Source of the DNA: Silvimonas iriomotensis
GTDB taxonomy: Bacteria; Pseudomonadota; Gammaproteobacteria; Burkholderiales; Chitinibacteraceae
DNA length: 64,000 nucleotides
Direction: 5' to 3'
Assembly (NCBI RefSeq): GCF_014645535.1
Contig: NZ_BMLX01000001.1
Span: forward strand, 1,171,169-1,235,168
Position numbers and translations under genes: made by a program. Of this stretch, positions 1-8,938 are shown piece by piece (position 1 is the first letter of the stretch; each line of letters begins with the position of its first letter). The notes beneath the pieces are model-generated. The model was not told the DNA's origin. It saw nothing but the letters and a program-made list of their open reading frames with translations, and ran no database searches.

Positions 1-1
1 C

Positions 2-838
2 GGTGCCATCGCCAAACAAACCAATCTGCTTGCCCTGAACGCCGCCATAGAAGCCGCCCGTGCAGGCGAAGCCGGCCGCGGTTTTGCCGTGGTCGCCGAC
101 GAAGTGCGCAAGCTAGCAGAACGCACCTCCACCGCTACAGCACAGATCAACGAAGTAATGGCGGAAGTACGTAAAGACACCAGCGACGCCTGGCAAAACG
201 TGTCGACCAATGCCCAACTGATGGATCTGATGCTGGAGCAATCCGCTGAAGCCACCGGCGGCATGGACTCAGTGCTGGCATCGGTCCAGCAAATGAATGC
301 AGGGCTGATCGAGTCCGCCGGACTGGGGCGCGTTGAGATGGCCAACATGGAAGAAATCACCTTGAAGCTTGAGGTTTACAAGGTGTTGATGGGCATTTCA
401 AAACTAACGTCGGCCGAATTGCCCGATCATCATGCTTGCGCCTTAGGGCAGTGGTACGCCACTGACGAAATCCGCCAGCGCTTTGCCAGGGTGCCGGGCT
501 ACGCCGAACTGGATGTGCCCCACAGCCAGGTTCACCAAAATGCCGCACAGGCAGTAGATCTCTATCATCAGGGCCGGCTAGATGAGGCTTTTGCCGCAGC
601 GGCTCGAATGGAAGAAGCGAACATGCAGGTCATGGCTGGCTTGCAACGATTACTCGCTTCTGCCAGTGCAGTTGCCATTGACGAACATGCGCATCCCGCC
701 CACTCGGGCAACACATCGCGACCGTCAGACTCGGCTTTTGGTAAGGCTGGCACCCCAGACCTCCCTCTGATTTCCGCAGGCCAGCCGGCGCGTATTGTTG
801 GTGGCATATTCAAGACAACGGGCGGTATTGCATCATGA
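2..838 (+). CDS. Methyl-accepting chemotaxis protein, C-terminal part with CZB zinc-binding domain (partial)
   Basis: The gene enters from the left edge, so its sensor and membrane part is not visible. The frame is open from base 2 inside the cytoplasmic signalling hairpin. The conserved tip ([18 protein letters not shown], then [18 protein letters not shown]) identifies a chemoreceptor that contacts CheW/CheA. A C-terminal CZB-type zinc-binding domain follows, with HxxC (HHACALGQW) and HxxxH (HSQVH) elements. The usual first zinc ligand, a His eight residues before the Tyr of VYKVL, is Glu here. A tail of about 55 residues without a recognisable domain ends the protein. CZB domains are known in chemoreceptors and diguanylate cyclases as zinc or oxidant sensors. 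The stop codon overlaps the start of the efflux lipoprotein gene (ATGA), which suggests translational coupling. Confidence 0.93.
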   Translation, partial: GAIAKQTNLLALNAAIEAARAGEAGRGFAVVADEVRKLAERTSTATAQINEVMAEVRKDTSDAWQNVSTNAQLMDLMLEQSAEATGGMDSVLASVQQMNAGLIESAGLGRVEMANMEEITLKLEVYKVLMGISKLTSAELPDHHACALGQWYATDEIRQRFARVPGYAELDVPHSQVHQNAAQAVDLYHQGRLDEAFAAAARMEEANMQVMAGLQRLLASASAVAIDEHAHPAHSGNTSRPSDSAFGKAGTPDLPLISAGQPARIVGGIFKTTGGIAS

Positions 839-2298
839 AGTCCAGCCTGAACACTACCCTCACGGCGAGCCTGCTGACGCTGTGCCTGTCATTAAGCGCC
901 TGCGTTAGCCCGAGCGGCATACATGGTTCCGGCTCAATGATGTCGCCAGCCAGTTTGCAATCAGCGCAAAGCCTGCCTATGGGAGGAGGCCGCTGGCCGG
1001 ATACCAACTGGACTGATGCGTTCGGCGATGCGCAACTCAAGCAACTGATTGCCGAAGCGCTGGCGGCCAACCCCAGTCTTGCCGAAGCACGCGCCCGCCT
1101 TGCGGCGGCACAAGCTTTCAATGAGAGCACGCAGGCTGACCGCCTGCCAGATGTGCGAGCCGACTATGCCTGGACCAGAACTCGCTACACCGAAAATGGA
1201 TTGATTCCACCGCCCTACTCGGGTAGCTGGCAATCGGACAACCGGGTGGTGATCGGCGCGAGCTATACGCTGGATTTCTGGGGCAAGCTCAAGCAGGCTG
1301 ATCTGGCCGCGTTATCACAGGTGCAGGCCCAAACGGCAGAGACCGAGCAGGTGAAACTGACACTGGTGACGGCCCTTACCCGCACGTACAACCAGTTAGC
1401 CGGTTTGTATGCGCTGCGGGACCTCGCGCAGGAAGAAAGGCAGCGCCGTGAAGAGATCGAAAAGCTGACCCATCAGCGCTTCAGTTCCGGCCTGGATAAC
1501 GCCATTGAGCGCGAAACCAGTACCAGTCTGAGTGCCGATAGCCGCGCAGACATCGTGGCACTGAATGCACGCATCACGGCCACCCAGTACAAACTGGCCG
1601 CACTGGCTGGTGCCGGGCCAGACCGGGGTTTGCAATTGGCGCGTCCGCAGCAAAGCGCGTTTTCCACGCCCGCCATCCCCGATAACCTGCCGGCAGACTT
1701 GGTCAGCCGCAGGCCAGATCTGGTCGCCGCTCGCTGGCGTATCGATAGCTTCGGCCATGAGGTGGAATCGGCACGGGCTGACTTTTATCCCGACATCAAT
1801 CTCAACGCCGCGTTGGGTTTGAACGCCTTCGGCTTTAGCCGCTTTCTAGAGTCCTCAAGCCGGACCGTCGCGGCTGGCCCGGCCATTCACCTGCCCATTT
1901 TTGATGCGGGCCGTTTGCGCGCCCAACTCAAACTGCGCTATGCCGAGATGGATCAGGCGATTGCGTTTTACAACCAGACCCTGGTGTCTGCGCTCGACGA
2001 AGCGGCGACCGATCTCAACCGCATTCATACGGTTTCCGACCAGATCGCCGAAGCCCAAACCGCGGCAACCGCAGCGCGCAAAGCCTACGCCATTACCCAA
2101 GGCCAGTTTGACGCCGGGCTCACCACCCAGATCAGTGTTCTGCGTGCTGACTTGCTGGTCCTTTTTGCTGAACGGCAACTCATCAATCTGCAGACGGATC
2201 AGCGCGACGACGCCATCGCTCTGGCTGCCGTGCTGGGCGGCGGCTTCAAGTCGCAGGCAGATCCAAACGCTGACCTTGCCAGCGCGAACCGCGAATGA
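835..2298 (+). CDS. Efflux transporter outer membrane lipoprotein, NodT family
   Basis: This 487-residue protein is the outer membrane channel of a tripartite efflux pump. It begins with a lipoprotein signal peptide whose lipobox LSAC puts the lipidated Cys at residue 23. Two repeated outer-membrane-efflux (TolC-like) domains follow; the motif [16 protein letters not shown] is typical of NodT/OprM-type channels. It is the first gene of an operon with a membrane fusion protein and a DHA2 pump, so it probably exports the same hydrophobic or aromatic compounds. The start lies inside the last codons of the chemoreceptor gene. The family is certain; the substrate is not. Confidence 0.95.
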   Translation: MKSSLNTTLTASLLTLCLSLSACVSPSGIHGSGSMMSPASLQSAQSLPMGGGRWPDTNWTDAFGDAQLKQLIAEALAANPSLAEARARLAAAQAFNESTQADRLPDVRADYAWTRTRYTENGLIPPPYSGSWQSDNRVVIGASYTLDFWGKLKQADLAALSQVQAQTAETEQVKLTLVTALTRTYNQLAGLYALRDLAQEERQRREEIEKLTHQRFSSGLDNAIERETSTSLSADSRADIVALNARITATQYKLAALAGAGPDRGLQLARPQQSAFSTPAIPDNLPADLVSRRPDLVAARWRIDSFGHEVESARADFYPDINLNAALGLNAFGFSRFLESSSRTVAAGPAIHLPIFDAGRLRAQLKLRYAEMDQAIAFYNQTLVSALDEAATDLNRIHTVSDQIAEAQTAATAARKAYAITQGQFDAGLTTQISVLRADLLVLFAERQLINLQTDQRDDAIALAAVLGGGFKSQADPNADLASANRE

Positions 2299-2331
2299 AC
2301 CTCCCGCGCACTTACTCAAACAGGTATCACC

Positions 2332-3516
2332 ATGACTTCCACACCGACCACTGAAATCGCTACACCGGCATCACGCAAACGCAAGACAGGGCTGCTGCTG
2401 GTGGCCTTGCTGGTGATCATTGCGGCCATTGCCTATCTTGCGTGGTATCTCCTCGTCGCCCGCTATAGCGTCAGCACGGACGACGCCTATGTAAACGGCA
2501 ACCTGGTGCAACTGACGCCGCAAATCGCCGGGACCGTGGTACGCATCAACGCGGATGACACCCAACATGTGACGCGTGGTGAAACCATGGTGGAACTGGA
2601 TACGGCAGATACCCAACTGGCGTTGAGCAATGCAGAAGCCCAGCTCGCCCGCACCACCCGCCAGGTCAGCGCTACGTATATCAACAACCATTTTCTGGAC
2701 GCCAATATTGAATCCCGGCGAGCAGAACTGACCCGGGCGCAGCAGGATCTGGCGCGGCGGCTTCCCGCGATTGGTAGCGGTAGTGTTTCTGCCGAAGACC
2801 TCGATCACGCCCGCCGCACCGTCGACGAAGCCCAGTCTGCGCTGGAAGCCGCGCAACAGGCAGCCCATGCCAACCTAGCATTAAGTGGCGCCGGGCCGGT
2901 CGCGCAGCATCCGGACGTATTGGCGGCAGCCAGCAAGGTCCGCGACACTTGGTTGGCCTGGTCTCGTACCCGTATTGCTGCCCCAGTCAGTGGCTACGTC
3001 GCCCGCCGCAGCGTCCAGATTGGTCAGCGTGTGGCCCCGGGCAATCAGATGCTGGCCATCGTGCCGTTGGATGAAGTCTGGGTCGACGCCAATTTCAAGG
3101 AAGTCCAGCTACAGCACGTCCGCATTGGGCAACCTGTGGAGCTGGTGGCCGACGCCTGGGGTGGCAAAGTGGTTTATCACGGTCAGGTGACCGGGTTCTC
3201 TGCCGGTACGGGTGCCGCGTTCGCCGCCCTGCCCGCCCAGAACGCGACCGGCAACTGGATCAAGGTCGTTCAACGGCTGCCAGTCCGGATTACGCTGAAC
3301 CCGCGTGAACTGGCGGAACACCCTCTGCAAATCGGGCTATCGATGACCGTGGATGTCGATGTGCACCAGCAAACGGGTGCCAACATGAGCACCACAGCAC
3401 GCACCGCCTTTCATACCGACGTGTTTACCCAAGATCCGCATGAGGCGGACCGACTCATCGAGCAGATCATCACCGCCAATCTGGTGAGCAATCCGCGTAG
3501 CGGCCGCGGGGCATGA
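2332..3516 (+). CDS. HlyD/EmrA-family membrane fusion protein
   Basis: This 394-residue periplasmic adaptor links the inner membrane pump to the outer membrane channel. One N-terminal membrane segment (about residues 20-42) is followed by the EmrA signature VSTDDAYVNGNLVQLTPQI, a biotinyl-lipoyl-like half, an alpha-helical hairpin (about residues 95-190) and the second lipoyl half beginning RTRIAAPVSGYVARRSVQIG. It sits 33 bases after the outer membrane gene and one base before the pump gene, the standard order for an EmrAB-type pump with its own channel. The protein runs about 40 residues past the barrel domain (after DVDVHQQ) in a tail without a recognisable fold. Confidence 0.95.
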   Translation: MTSTPTTEIATPASRKRKTGLLLVALLVIIAAIAYLAWYLLVARYSVSTDDAYVNGNLVQLTPQIAGTVVRINADDTQHVTRGETMVELDTADTQLALSNAEAQLARTTRQVSATYINNHFLDANIESRRAELTRAQQDLARRLPAIGSGSVSAEDLDHARRTVDEAQSALEAAQQAAHANLALSGAGPVAQHPDVLAAASKVRDTWLAWSRTRIAAPVSGYVARRSVQIGQRVAPGNQMLAIVPLDEVWVDANFKEVQLQHVRIGQPVELVADAWGGKVVYHGQVTGFSAGTGAAFAALPAQNATGNWIKVVQRLPVRITLNPRELAEHPLQIGLSMTVDVDVHQQTGANMSTTARTAFHTDVFTQDPHEADRLIEQIITANLVSNPRSGRGA

Positions 3517-3517
3517 A

Positions 3518-5047
3518 ATGGAACAGACTCTTCCTCCGCTCACCGGTGGCAAGCTGATTCTTGGTTCAGTTGCGGTCGCGCTGGCCACGTTCATGAATGT
3601 GCTGGACTCTTCCATTGCCAACGTTGCCATTCCTACGCTTTCGGGCAATCTGGGCGTATCGGTGGATGAAGGCACCTGGGTGATCACGCTGTTTGCAGCG
3701 GCCAATGCGGTGTCCATTCCGCTCACCGGCTGGCTAACCATGCGTCTGGGCCAGGTCAAACTGTTTGTCTGGGCCATTTTGCTGTTCACCCTCTCGTCAT
3801 GGCTGTGCGGTGTGGCGCCCAACCTTGTGTTCTTGCTGGCGGCGCGTGTGATGCAAGGTGCGGTAGCCGGCCCGCTGATTCCGTTGTCGCAGGCGTTGTT
3901 GCTGAGCTCGTTTCCGAAAGACAAAGGGGCATCCGCTCTCTCCCTCTGGGCCATGACGGCCACAGTCGGCCCCATCGTCGGGCCGGCACTGGGTGGATGG
4001 ATTACTGACGCCTACAGCTGGGCGTGGATCTTCTACATCAATATCCCGGTTGGTTTGTTTGCAGCGGGCGTGACCTGGGCGATCTATCGCGATCGGGAAA
4101 GCCCGACCCGGAAAATCCCGGTCGACAAAGTGGGTCTTGGTCTGCTGGTTGTATGGGTTGCCGCGCTGCAAATCATGCTCGACAAGGGCAAGGATCTGGA
4201 CTGGTTCAGCTCCCCCGTCATCTGGACGCTGATGCTTATCGCCCTGATCGCCTTTATCTGCTTTGTGATCTGGGAGCTTACCGACGCACACCCGATCATT
4301 GATCTGAAACTCTTCGCGGGACGTAACTTTCTGGCGGGCACGATCGCCATTTCTGTGGCCTATGCGGTTTTCTTCGCCAACCTAGTACTGCTGCCGCAGT
4401 GGATGCAGACCTACCTTGGCTATCGTTCTGTTGATGCAGGCATGGCCACCGCACCGTTGGGGATTTTTGCTGTCATCCTGGCGCCGGTGATGGGCAAACT
4501 GGTCCCCAAGTCAGATGCGCGCATTCTGGCGACGCTGGCTTTTCTGGGTTTTGCCGGCGTGTTCTTCATGCGCTCGCATTACACGACTGTGGTCGATACC
4601 TGGGCGCTGGTCATGCCGACCCTGTTGCAAGGCATCCCTACTGCGCTGTTCTTTGTGCCGCTCACCGCCATTATTCTTTCTGATCTGCCTCCGGCCAGGA
4701 TACCGGCGGCGGCGGGGCTATCCAACTTCACCCGCGTCTTTTGCGGTGCAGTAGGCACCTCCCTCGCAGCGACGGCCTGGAGCAACCGGACCATCTTGCA
4801 CCACGCGCAACTGACCGAGGCCGCCAGCACCTCCAGCCCGATCTTTGCCGACGCCATGAACATGCTGGAGCCCGTATTTGGCAAAAGCGCCCTAGCTTTT
4901 TATGAAAGGCAGCTCAACACACAGGCGGCCCAACTCGGCATCAATGACATCTTCTGGATTTCCGGCGTGATCTTCATTGTGATCATTCCGCTGATCTGGT
5001 TTGCCCACGCGGCACGGGGTTCCAGCGGCCCGGCAGTAGGCCATTGA
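3518..5047 (+). CDS. DHA2-family MFS multidrug efflux permease (EmrB-like)
   Basis: This 509-residue inner membrane proton antiporter has the 14-helix layout of the DHA2 family. The first helix carries the motif LDSSIANVAIPTL, typical of EmrB/QacA-type pumps, and WVITLFAAANAVSIPLTGWL follows in the next helix. The gene starts one base after the membrane fusion protein gene ends, so the two are coupled. With the preceding two genes it forms a complete drug or xenobiotic exporter. EmrB relatives export uncouplers, fusaric acid or aromatic acids; which of these applies here cannot be read from the sequence. Confidence 0.95.
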   Translation: MEQTLPPLTGGKLILGSVAVALATFMNVLDSSIANVAIPTLSGNLGVSVDEGTWVITLFAAANAVSIPLTGWLTMRLGQVKLFVWAILLFTLSSWLCGVAPNLVFLLAARVMQGAVAGPLIPLSQALLLSSFPKDKGASALSLWAMTATVGPIVGPALGGWITDAYSWAWIFYINIPVGLFAAGVTWAIYRDRESPTRKIPVDKVGLGLLVVWVAALQIMLDKGKDLDWFSSPVIWTLMLIALIAFICFVIWELTDAHPIIDLKLFAGRNFLAGTIAISVAYAVFFANLVLLPQWMQTYLGYRSVDAGMATAPLGIFAVILAPVMGKLVPKSDARILATLAFLGFAGVFFMRSHYTTVVDTWALVMPTLLQGIPTALFFVPLTAIILSDLPPARIPAAAGLSNFTRVFCGAVGTSLAATAWSNRTILHHAQLTEAASTSSPIFADAMNMLEPVFGKSALAFYERQLNTQAAQLGINDIFWISGVIFIVIIPLIWFAHAARGSSGPAVGH

Positions 5048-5150
5048 TTCACGCAAATACCAAGGCAACTGGTTCCCTCGAAATCCCGAAAACTGGCGAT
5101 GTAAACCGCCAAGGCAAGAACTTAGAGTGTCGTATCGCTAACGCAAATCC

Positions 5151-5169
5151 GGCCATAAGCCGGTTCTTT
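5151..5169 (+). promoter_or_regulatory. Small hairpin just before the quinone reductase ribosome-binding site
   Basis: Five-base arms CCGGC and GCCGG enclose CATAA and are followed by TTCTTT, immediately before the GGAG ribosome-binding site of the next gene. It could act as a weak terminator for the efflux operon or as a leader hairpin. The short stem keeps confidence low. Confidence 0.3.
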
Positions 5170-5179
5170 GGAGTGGATC

Positions 5180-6181
5180 ATGAACCAGGTTTTCAACACC
5201 AATACAACGCCCGCCGCCGCTGCAACACGTCCAGCCAGTCTGTCGGTGCCACTCAATGCGCATGCGGTGGTTGTCCGGGAATTTGGCGGCATTGACCAGT
5301 TGGACTACACCACCGTTCCGGTGCCGACCCCGGGCATGGGTCAAGTGCTGGTTCGGGTACTCGCCGTAGGCGTAGGTCCTTGGGACGCATGGGTTCGCTC
5401 CGGTCATAGCGTTGTACCGCAGCCGCTGCCATTGACCCCTGGCTCGGATATCTGCGGCATCGTGGTTCACCTGGGCCCGGATGTAGATCACCTCAAGGTA
5501 GGTGATGAAGTTTACGGCGTGACCAACCCTCGATTTACCGACGGGTACGCCGACTATGCCATTGCGCATGTGGACATGATTGCGCTCAAACCGCAAAAAT
5601 TGGGCTACGAAGAAGCCGCCTCCGCGCCGGTACTGGCAGTCACGGCCCATCAGATGTTATTCAATTACGCCGAACTGCAGCCGGGTCAACGGGTGCTGAT
5701 CCACGGTGCTGCCGGGAATGTGGGTGCTTATGCAGTCCAGTTGGCCCACAACGCCGGCGCCTATGTGATTGGCACTGCCTCCAGTGCCAACGCGGACTAC
5801 GTGCGCTCCCTGGGTGCGGACGAAGTCGTCATTGCGCGCACAGGTTCATTTGCTAGTTACGCCAACAATATTGATGTGGTCATTGACCTTGTCGGTGCAG
5901 TCACTCATGACGCGTCCTGGACGGTGCTGCGCGAAGGCGGCGTGCTGGTTTCTGCCGTCACCGAGCCGGACAAAGCACGTGCAGCCGAAAAGAATATCCG
6001 CAGCGATTTCCTGCTGGTTTCGGTCAAGACAGACGTCCTCAACGCCATTGGCGAGCAACTCAATGCAGATCGTCTGCATACACGCGTTGGGGAAGTGCTG
6101 CGCTTGTCAGAGGCCAAACTGGCTCATGGGATGCTGGAAGGCAAACCCCATCGCGCCGGCAAGATTGTTCTGATTCCCTGA
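5180..6181 (+). CDS. NADP-dependent quinone oxidoreductase / medium-chain dehydrogenase (MDR) superfamily
   Basis: This 333-residue protein is a zinc-independent MDR enzyme of the quinone reductase (zeta-crystallin) type. An N-terminal GroES-like fold (VVREFGGIDQLDYTTV onward) precedes a Rossmann domain with the nucleotide-binding stretch VLIHGAAGNVGAYAVQLA. The structural zinc cysteines of alcohol dehydrogenases are absent. I chose ATG 5180 because GGAG lies 7 bases upstream; the frame opens 12 bases earlier at a TTG that overlaps that site. It follows an efflux operon and precedes a glutathionyl-hydroquinone reductase, which fits quinone detoxification, but the substrate is inferred. Confidence 0.9.
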   Translation: MNQVFNTNTTPAAAATRPASLSVPLNAHAVVVREFGGIDQLDYTTVPVPTPGMGQVLVRVLAVGVGPWDAWVRSGHSVVPQPLPLTPGSDICGIVVHLGPDVDHLKVGDEVYGVTNPRFTDGYADYAIAHVDMIALKPQKLGYEEAASAPVLAVTAHQMLFNYAELQPGQRVLIHGAAGNVGAYAVQLAHNAGAYVIGTASSANADYVRSLGADEVVIARTGSFASYANNIDVVIDLVGAVTHDASWTVLREGGVLVSAVTEPDKARAAEKNIRSDFLLVSVKTDVLNAIGEQLNADRLHTRVGEVLRLSEAKLAHGMLEGKPHRAGKIVLIP

Positions 6182-6219
6182 ACCCTCATGCCGTGAACCG
6201 GTAACGTCTGGAGCGTGCC

Positions 6220-6369
6220 ATGTATCCCGACTCTTTATTCTTCGCCACTTTGCTGCTGATCGCCGTTCTCGCTTTGGTCATTGCGCCGGTTTCAGGTGCC
6301 GATGACGAGGCGAAGATCACCGCCGACATCCATGGTCATTCGACAAAATCGAACGACTTCAATCCATAG
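6220..6369 (+). CDS. Small predicted exported or membrane protein (49 aa)
   Basis: This short frame encodes 49 residues and has a GGAG ribosome-binding site 6 bases before its ATG. The first half is one hydrophobic helix (SLFFATLLLIAVLALVIAPV) and the second half is polar and acidic, so it looks like a small membrane-anchored or secreted peptide. It lies alone in the 275 bases between the quinone reductase and hydroquinone reductase genes, in the same direction. I recognise no family. It could be a chance frame, though site plus hydrophobic helix make a real gene plausible. Confidence 0.45.
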   Translation: MYPDSLFFATLLLIAVLALVIAPVSGADDEAKITADIHGHSTKSNDFNP

Positions 6370-6456
6370 CCCGCACGTCTTTCGCTCTCATCCAGGCAGA
6401 ATGAATGCCCCAGAAACCCGGCAAAGTGCCGGGTTGCGGCGCTGCAGAGGTTTGAT

Positions 6457-7458
6457 ATGGGAATGCTCGTAGAAGGACAATGGTCGGACGTCTGGTTTGA
6501 CACCAAATCGACTGGGGGTCGCTTTGTTCGTCAAAACTCGTCTTTCCGGAACTGGATCACGCCTGATGGCCAACCGGGGCCCAGCGGCGAAGGCGGGTTT
6601 GCAGCACAAGCCGGTCGCTATCACCTTTATGTCAGCCTTGCCTGCCCTTGGGCTCACCGCACTTTGATCATGCGCAATCTGAAGGGGTTGGCGCCAATGA
6701 TCAGCGTTTCATCTGTGCATTGGCTGATGTTGGAGCACGGCTGGACCTTTGCCAAAGGCCCGGGTGTCATCCCTGACGACATCAACGGCGTCGATTACCT
6801 TTACCAGCTTTATCAACTGGCTGACCCGCAATATACCGGCAGAGCCACCGTCCCCATTCTTTGGGACAAACAGCGGCGCACCGTGGTCAGTAACGAGTCA
6901 TCCGAAATTATTCGTATGTTCAACAGTGCATTTGATCAAGTTGGCGCGCTTGAGGGGGACTATTACCCGGCGGCGCACCGCGACGTGATTGATGAACTGA
7001 ATCAACTTGTCTACGAAGCCGTCAACAACGGCGTTTATCGTGCTGGCTTTGCCACAAGCAAGGCGGCTTATGAAGAAGCGGTGATCCCGCTCTTTAGCGC
7101 CCTCGACTGGCTGGAGCTTAGACTCTCCAGCCGGCGCTTTCTGCTGGGAGATCGCTTCTCTGAAGCAGACATACGGTTGTTCACTACCCTGGTCCGATTC
7201 GATGCGGTTTATGTTGATCACTTCAAGTGCAACCTGAAACGCCTCGCGGACTATCCGCATTTGTCCGGATATTTGCGCGATCTCTTCCATATGGAAGGGA
7301 TCAAGCAAACCGTCGATTTCGAGCATATCCGGCGTCACTACTATGAAAGTCACCGAACCTTGAACCCCAGCGGTATTGTCCCCGACGGATTGCCTTTGGA
7401 CTTTACCCGCGCGCCAGCAGATTCATCCCGCATTGAACTTTCCAGGGTCCCCGGCTAA
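6457..7458 (+). CDS. yqjG: Glutathionyl-hydroquinone reductase (YqjG/PcpF family)
   Basis: This 333-residue cytoplasmic protein belongs to the Xi-class glutathione transferases, which reduce glutathionyl-hydroquinones with glutathione. The N-terminal thioredoxin-like part carries the active-site motif ACPWAHRTLIMRNLKGL with catalytic Cys at CPW; the C-terminal helical domain contains YEAVNNGVYRAGFATSK and LLGDRFSEADIRLFTTLVRFD, both diagnostic. A second in-frame ATG lies 6 bases in (MLVEG). The neighbouring quinone oxidoreductase and efflux pump suggest joint handling of quinones. The family assignment is secure. Confidence 0.95.
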   Translation: MGMLVEGQWSDVWFDTKSTGGRFVRQNSSFRNWITPDGQPGPSGEGGFAAQAGRYHLYVSLACPWAHRTLIMRNLKGLAPMISVSSVHWLMLEHGWTFAKGPGVIPDDINGVDYLYQLYQLADPQYTGRATVPILWDKQRRTVVSNESSEIIRMFNSAFDQVGALEGDYYPAAHRDVIDELNQLVYEAVNNGVYRAGFATSKAAYEEAVIPLFSALDWLELRLSSRRFLLGDRFSEADIRLFTTLVRFDAVYVDHFKCNLKRLADYPHLSGYLRDLFHMEGIKQTVDFEHIRRHYYESHRTLNPSGIVPDGLPLDFTRAPADSSRIELSRVPG

Positions 7459-7486
7459 TTCTGCCTTGGCTGTCCGTCGGCATATT

Positions 7487-7519
7487 GTCCTGCGCCAGTT
7501 CACCCGGAGCAGGACAACA
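7487..7519. other. Inverted repeat after yqjG
   Basis: Nine-base arms TTGTCCTGC and GCAGGACAA flank a 15-base loop between the convergent yqjG and MFS genes. There is no T-run, so it is a possible but unproved factor-dependent terminator. Confidence 0.3.
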
Positions 7520-7538
7520 CACATTTCCGCCTCACAGC

Positions 7539-8765
7539 TTATTCCACAACTGGCGCAGTGGTTGTAGCCCGACTAAACAGATCCACCGCCAGCGCAATGG
7601 CCAGTGATGCCGTGCCAATAACAAACAGCAGGCGGTGATCACCGTTGCTGTGGTTGAACAGACTGCCATAGGCATACCCGGCCAGCGCCTGGGCCGCCGC
7701 AAACACGGTGGTTGCCCGGCTCCAGATCACGTTTTGCTGATGCGCATTGTGGGGCACGATGTGATGAACACGTGCCAGTACCAGCGGCACAATCCCCGGC
7801 GGGAAACTACCAATCAATAGTGTCAGGACACCAATGATGACCAGATTGCTGGACCACGCCAGCAAGCCCACGACAAACGCCTGAACCAGCAATACCAGAC
7901 GCAAAGCCAATCTGGAACCCAACGCGTCCGCCATCAAACCGTATGCCGGCGGACCGAAGATGGCACCCACCCCATAAAGAATCCAGAACAACGCGCCAGT
8001 ATGTGCACCGGCTCCCAGACCGCGGGCGATAAAGTCGACCAGGAACACCATGGTGGGAACCAGACCCAGCGCCATCAAACCATACTCAGCGTAGACCGTC
8101 GTCACCTGCTGACGGACCTGTGCCCCAAGCCGGATGCCTGCTTCATGCGCCTTTGCGCCAGTCTGGAATTCAGGCGCGGGCCATCCCCACCAACTCGCTA
8201 CAGTCAGCACCAGCGCAATCGCCCCCAGACCCAACCAGGTGGCATGCAAGCCAAAACCCAGCAGCAACGGTACCACCGTGCCGGAACCCGCAACACCCAA
8301 ACCCAAACCAAGAAAAACGGCACCGCTGGCCAACCCTCTTCTTGAAGGAGGTACATGCGGCAACACCGTGCCAGCAACCAACACCATGATCGCCCCACCG
8401 GCAACGCCAGACATGAGACGCCAGAAGAAAAACCAGCCCACCGATACCGGCCAGGCACATGCGAAGAACGCAAGCGTGACCAGCGCCATCATTAGCCGCA
8501 ATGTCCACGTGTTACTGAGACGTGCCGCGATGGGCCGCCCTACCAAGGCCCCAACCAGATAGCCCGCCAGATTGGCGGCCCCCAGATAAACGACATCGGC
8601 GGCAGCAAACCAGTGCGCCTGAATGAGTGGCGGCAGCAACGGCGTATAGGCAAACCGGGCCAGACCAATACTGACCAGGCTGGCGCACAGTCCGGCAAAG
8701 ACATGCAGCCACATGGTCGACTTTGCCGTCGTCACGGGTGCGTGTGATGCAATTTGGGTTGTCAT
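7539..8765 (-). CDS. MFS transporter, YbfB/YjiJ family
   Basis: This 408-residue inner membrane protein has about 12 hydrophobic segments. Its opening (FAGLCASLVSIGLARFAYTP) followed by YLGAANLAGYLVGALVGRP is characteristic of the YbfB/YjiJ group of major facilitator transporters. It is transcribed away from a TetR-family gene, and the shared intergenic region has two near-identical palindromes. That suggests the regulator represses this transporter. The transported compound is unknown. Confidence 0.9.
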   Translation of the reverse strand: MTTQIASHAPVTTAKSTMWLHVFAGLCASLVSIGLARFAYTPLLPPLIQAHWFAAADVVYLGAANLAGYLVGALVGRPIAARLSNTWTLRLMMALVTLAFFACAWPVSVGWFFFWRLMSGVAGGAIMVLVAGTVLPHVPPSRRGLASGAVFLGLGLGVAGSGTVVPLLLGFGLHATWLGLGAIALVLTVASWWGWPAPEFQTGAKAHEAGIRLGAQVRQQVTTVYAEYGLMALGLVPTMVFLVDFIARGLGAGAHTGALFWILYGVGAIFGPPAYGLMADALGSRLALRLVLLVQAFVVGLLAWSSNLVIIGVLTLLIGSFPPGIVPLVLARVHHIVPHNAHQQNVIWSRATTVFAAAQALAGYAYGSLFNHSNGDHRLLFVIGTASLAIALAVDLFSRATTTAPVVE

Positions 8766-8841
8766 ATCAGACCCTCCCTCAGGAAGAAAAAAACGGAACA
8801 GCTACCGCAATCACACCGATCCCGGCCCGCTCCAATCATGT

Positions 8842-8857
8842 TTGACATACATGTCAA
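8842..8857. promoter_or_regulatory. Palindromic operator 1, probable TetR-family binding site
   Basis: TTGACATACATGTCAA is a near-perfect palindrome with a single central mismatch. It lies in the divergent region between the MFS gene and the tetR-like gene and shares its outer arms with a second site 36 bases downstream. Confidence 0.65.
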
Positions 8858-8877
8858 TAATGGCACCCTAAACAATC

Positions 8878-8906
8878 TTGACACACATGTCAAACATAAG
8901 TTTAAT
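8878..8906 (+). promoter_or_regulatory. Palindromic operator 2 overlapping the -35 box of the TetR-family gene promoter
   Basis: TTGACACACATGTCAA (8878-8893) repeats operator 1. Its left end is a consensus -35 hexamer TTGACA; after a 17-base spacer comes TTTAAT (8901-8906) as -10, 33 bases before the regulator's ATG. A protein on this palindrome would block the promoter, the usual autorepression layout. On the minus strand a TTGACA within the same palindrome, with TAGGGT 17 bases on, could serve the MFS gene. Confidence 0.65.
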
Positions 8907-8938
8907 GATCTCTAACTAAAGGCCTAGAGGGGCTATCA

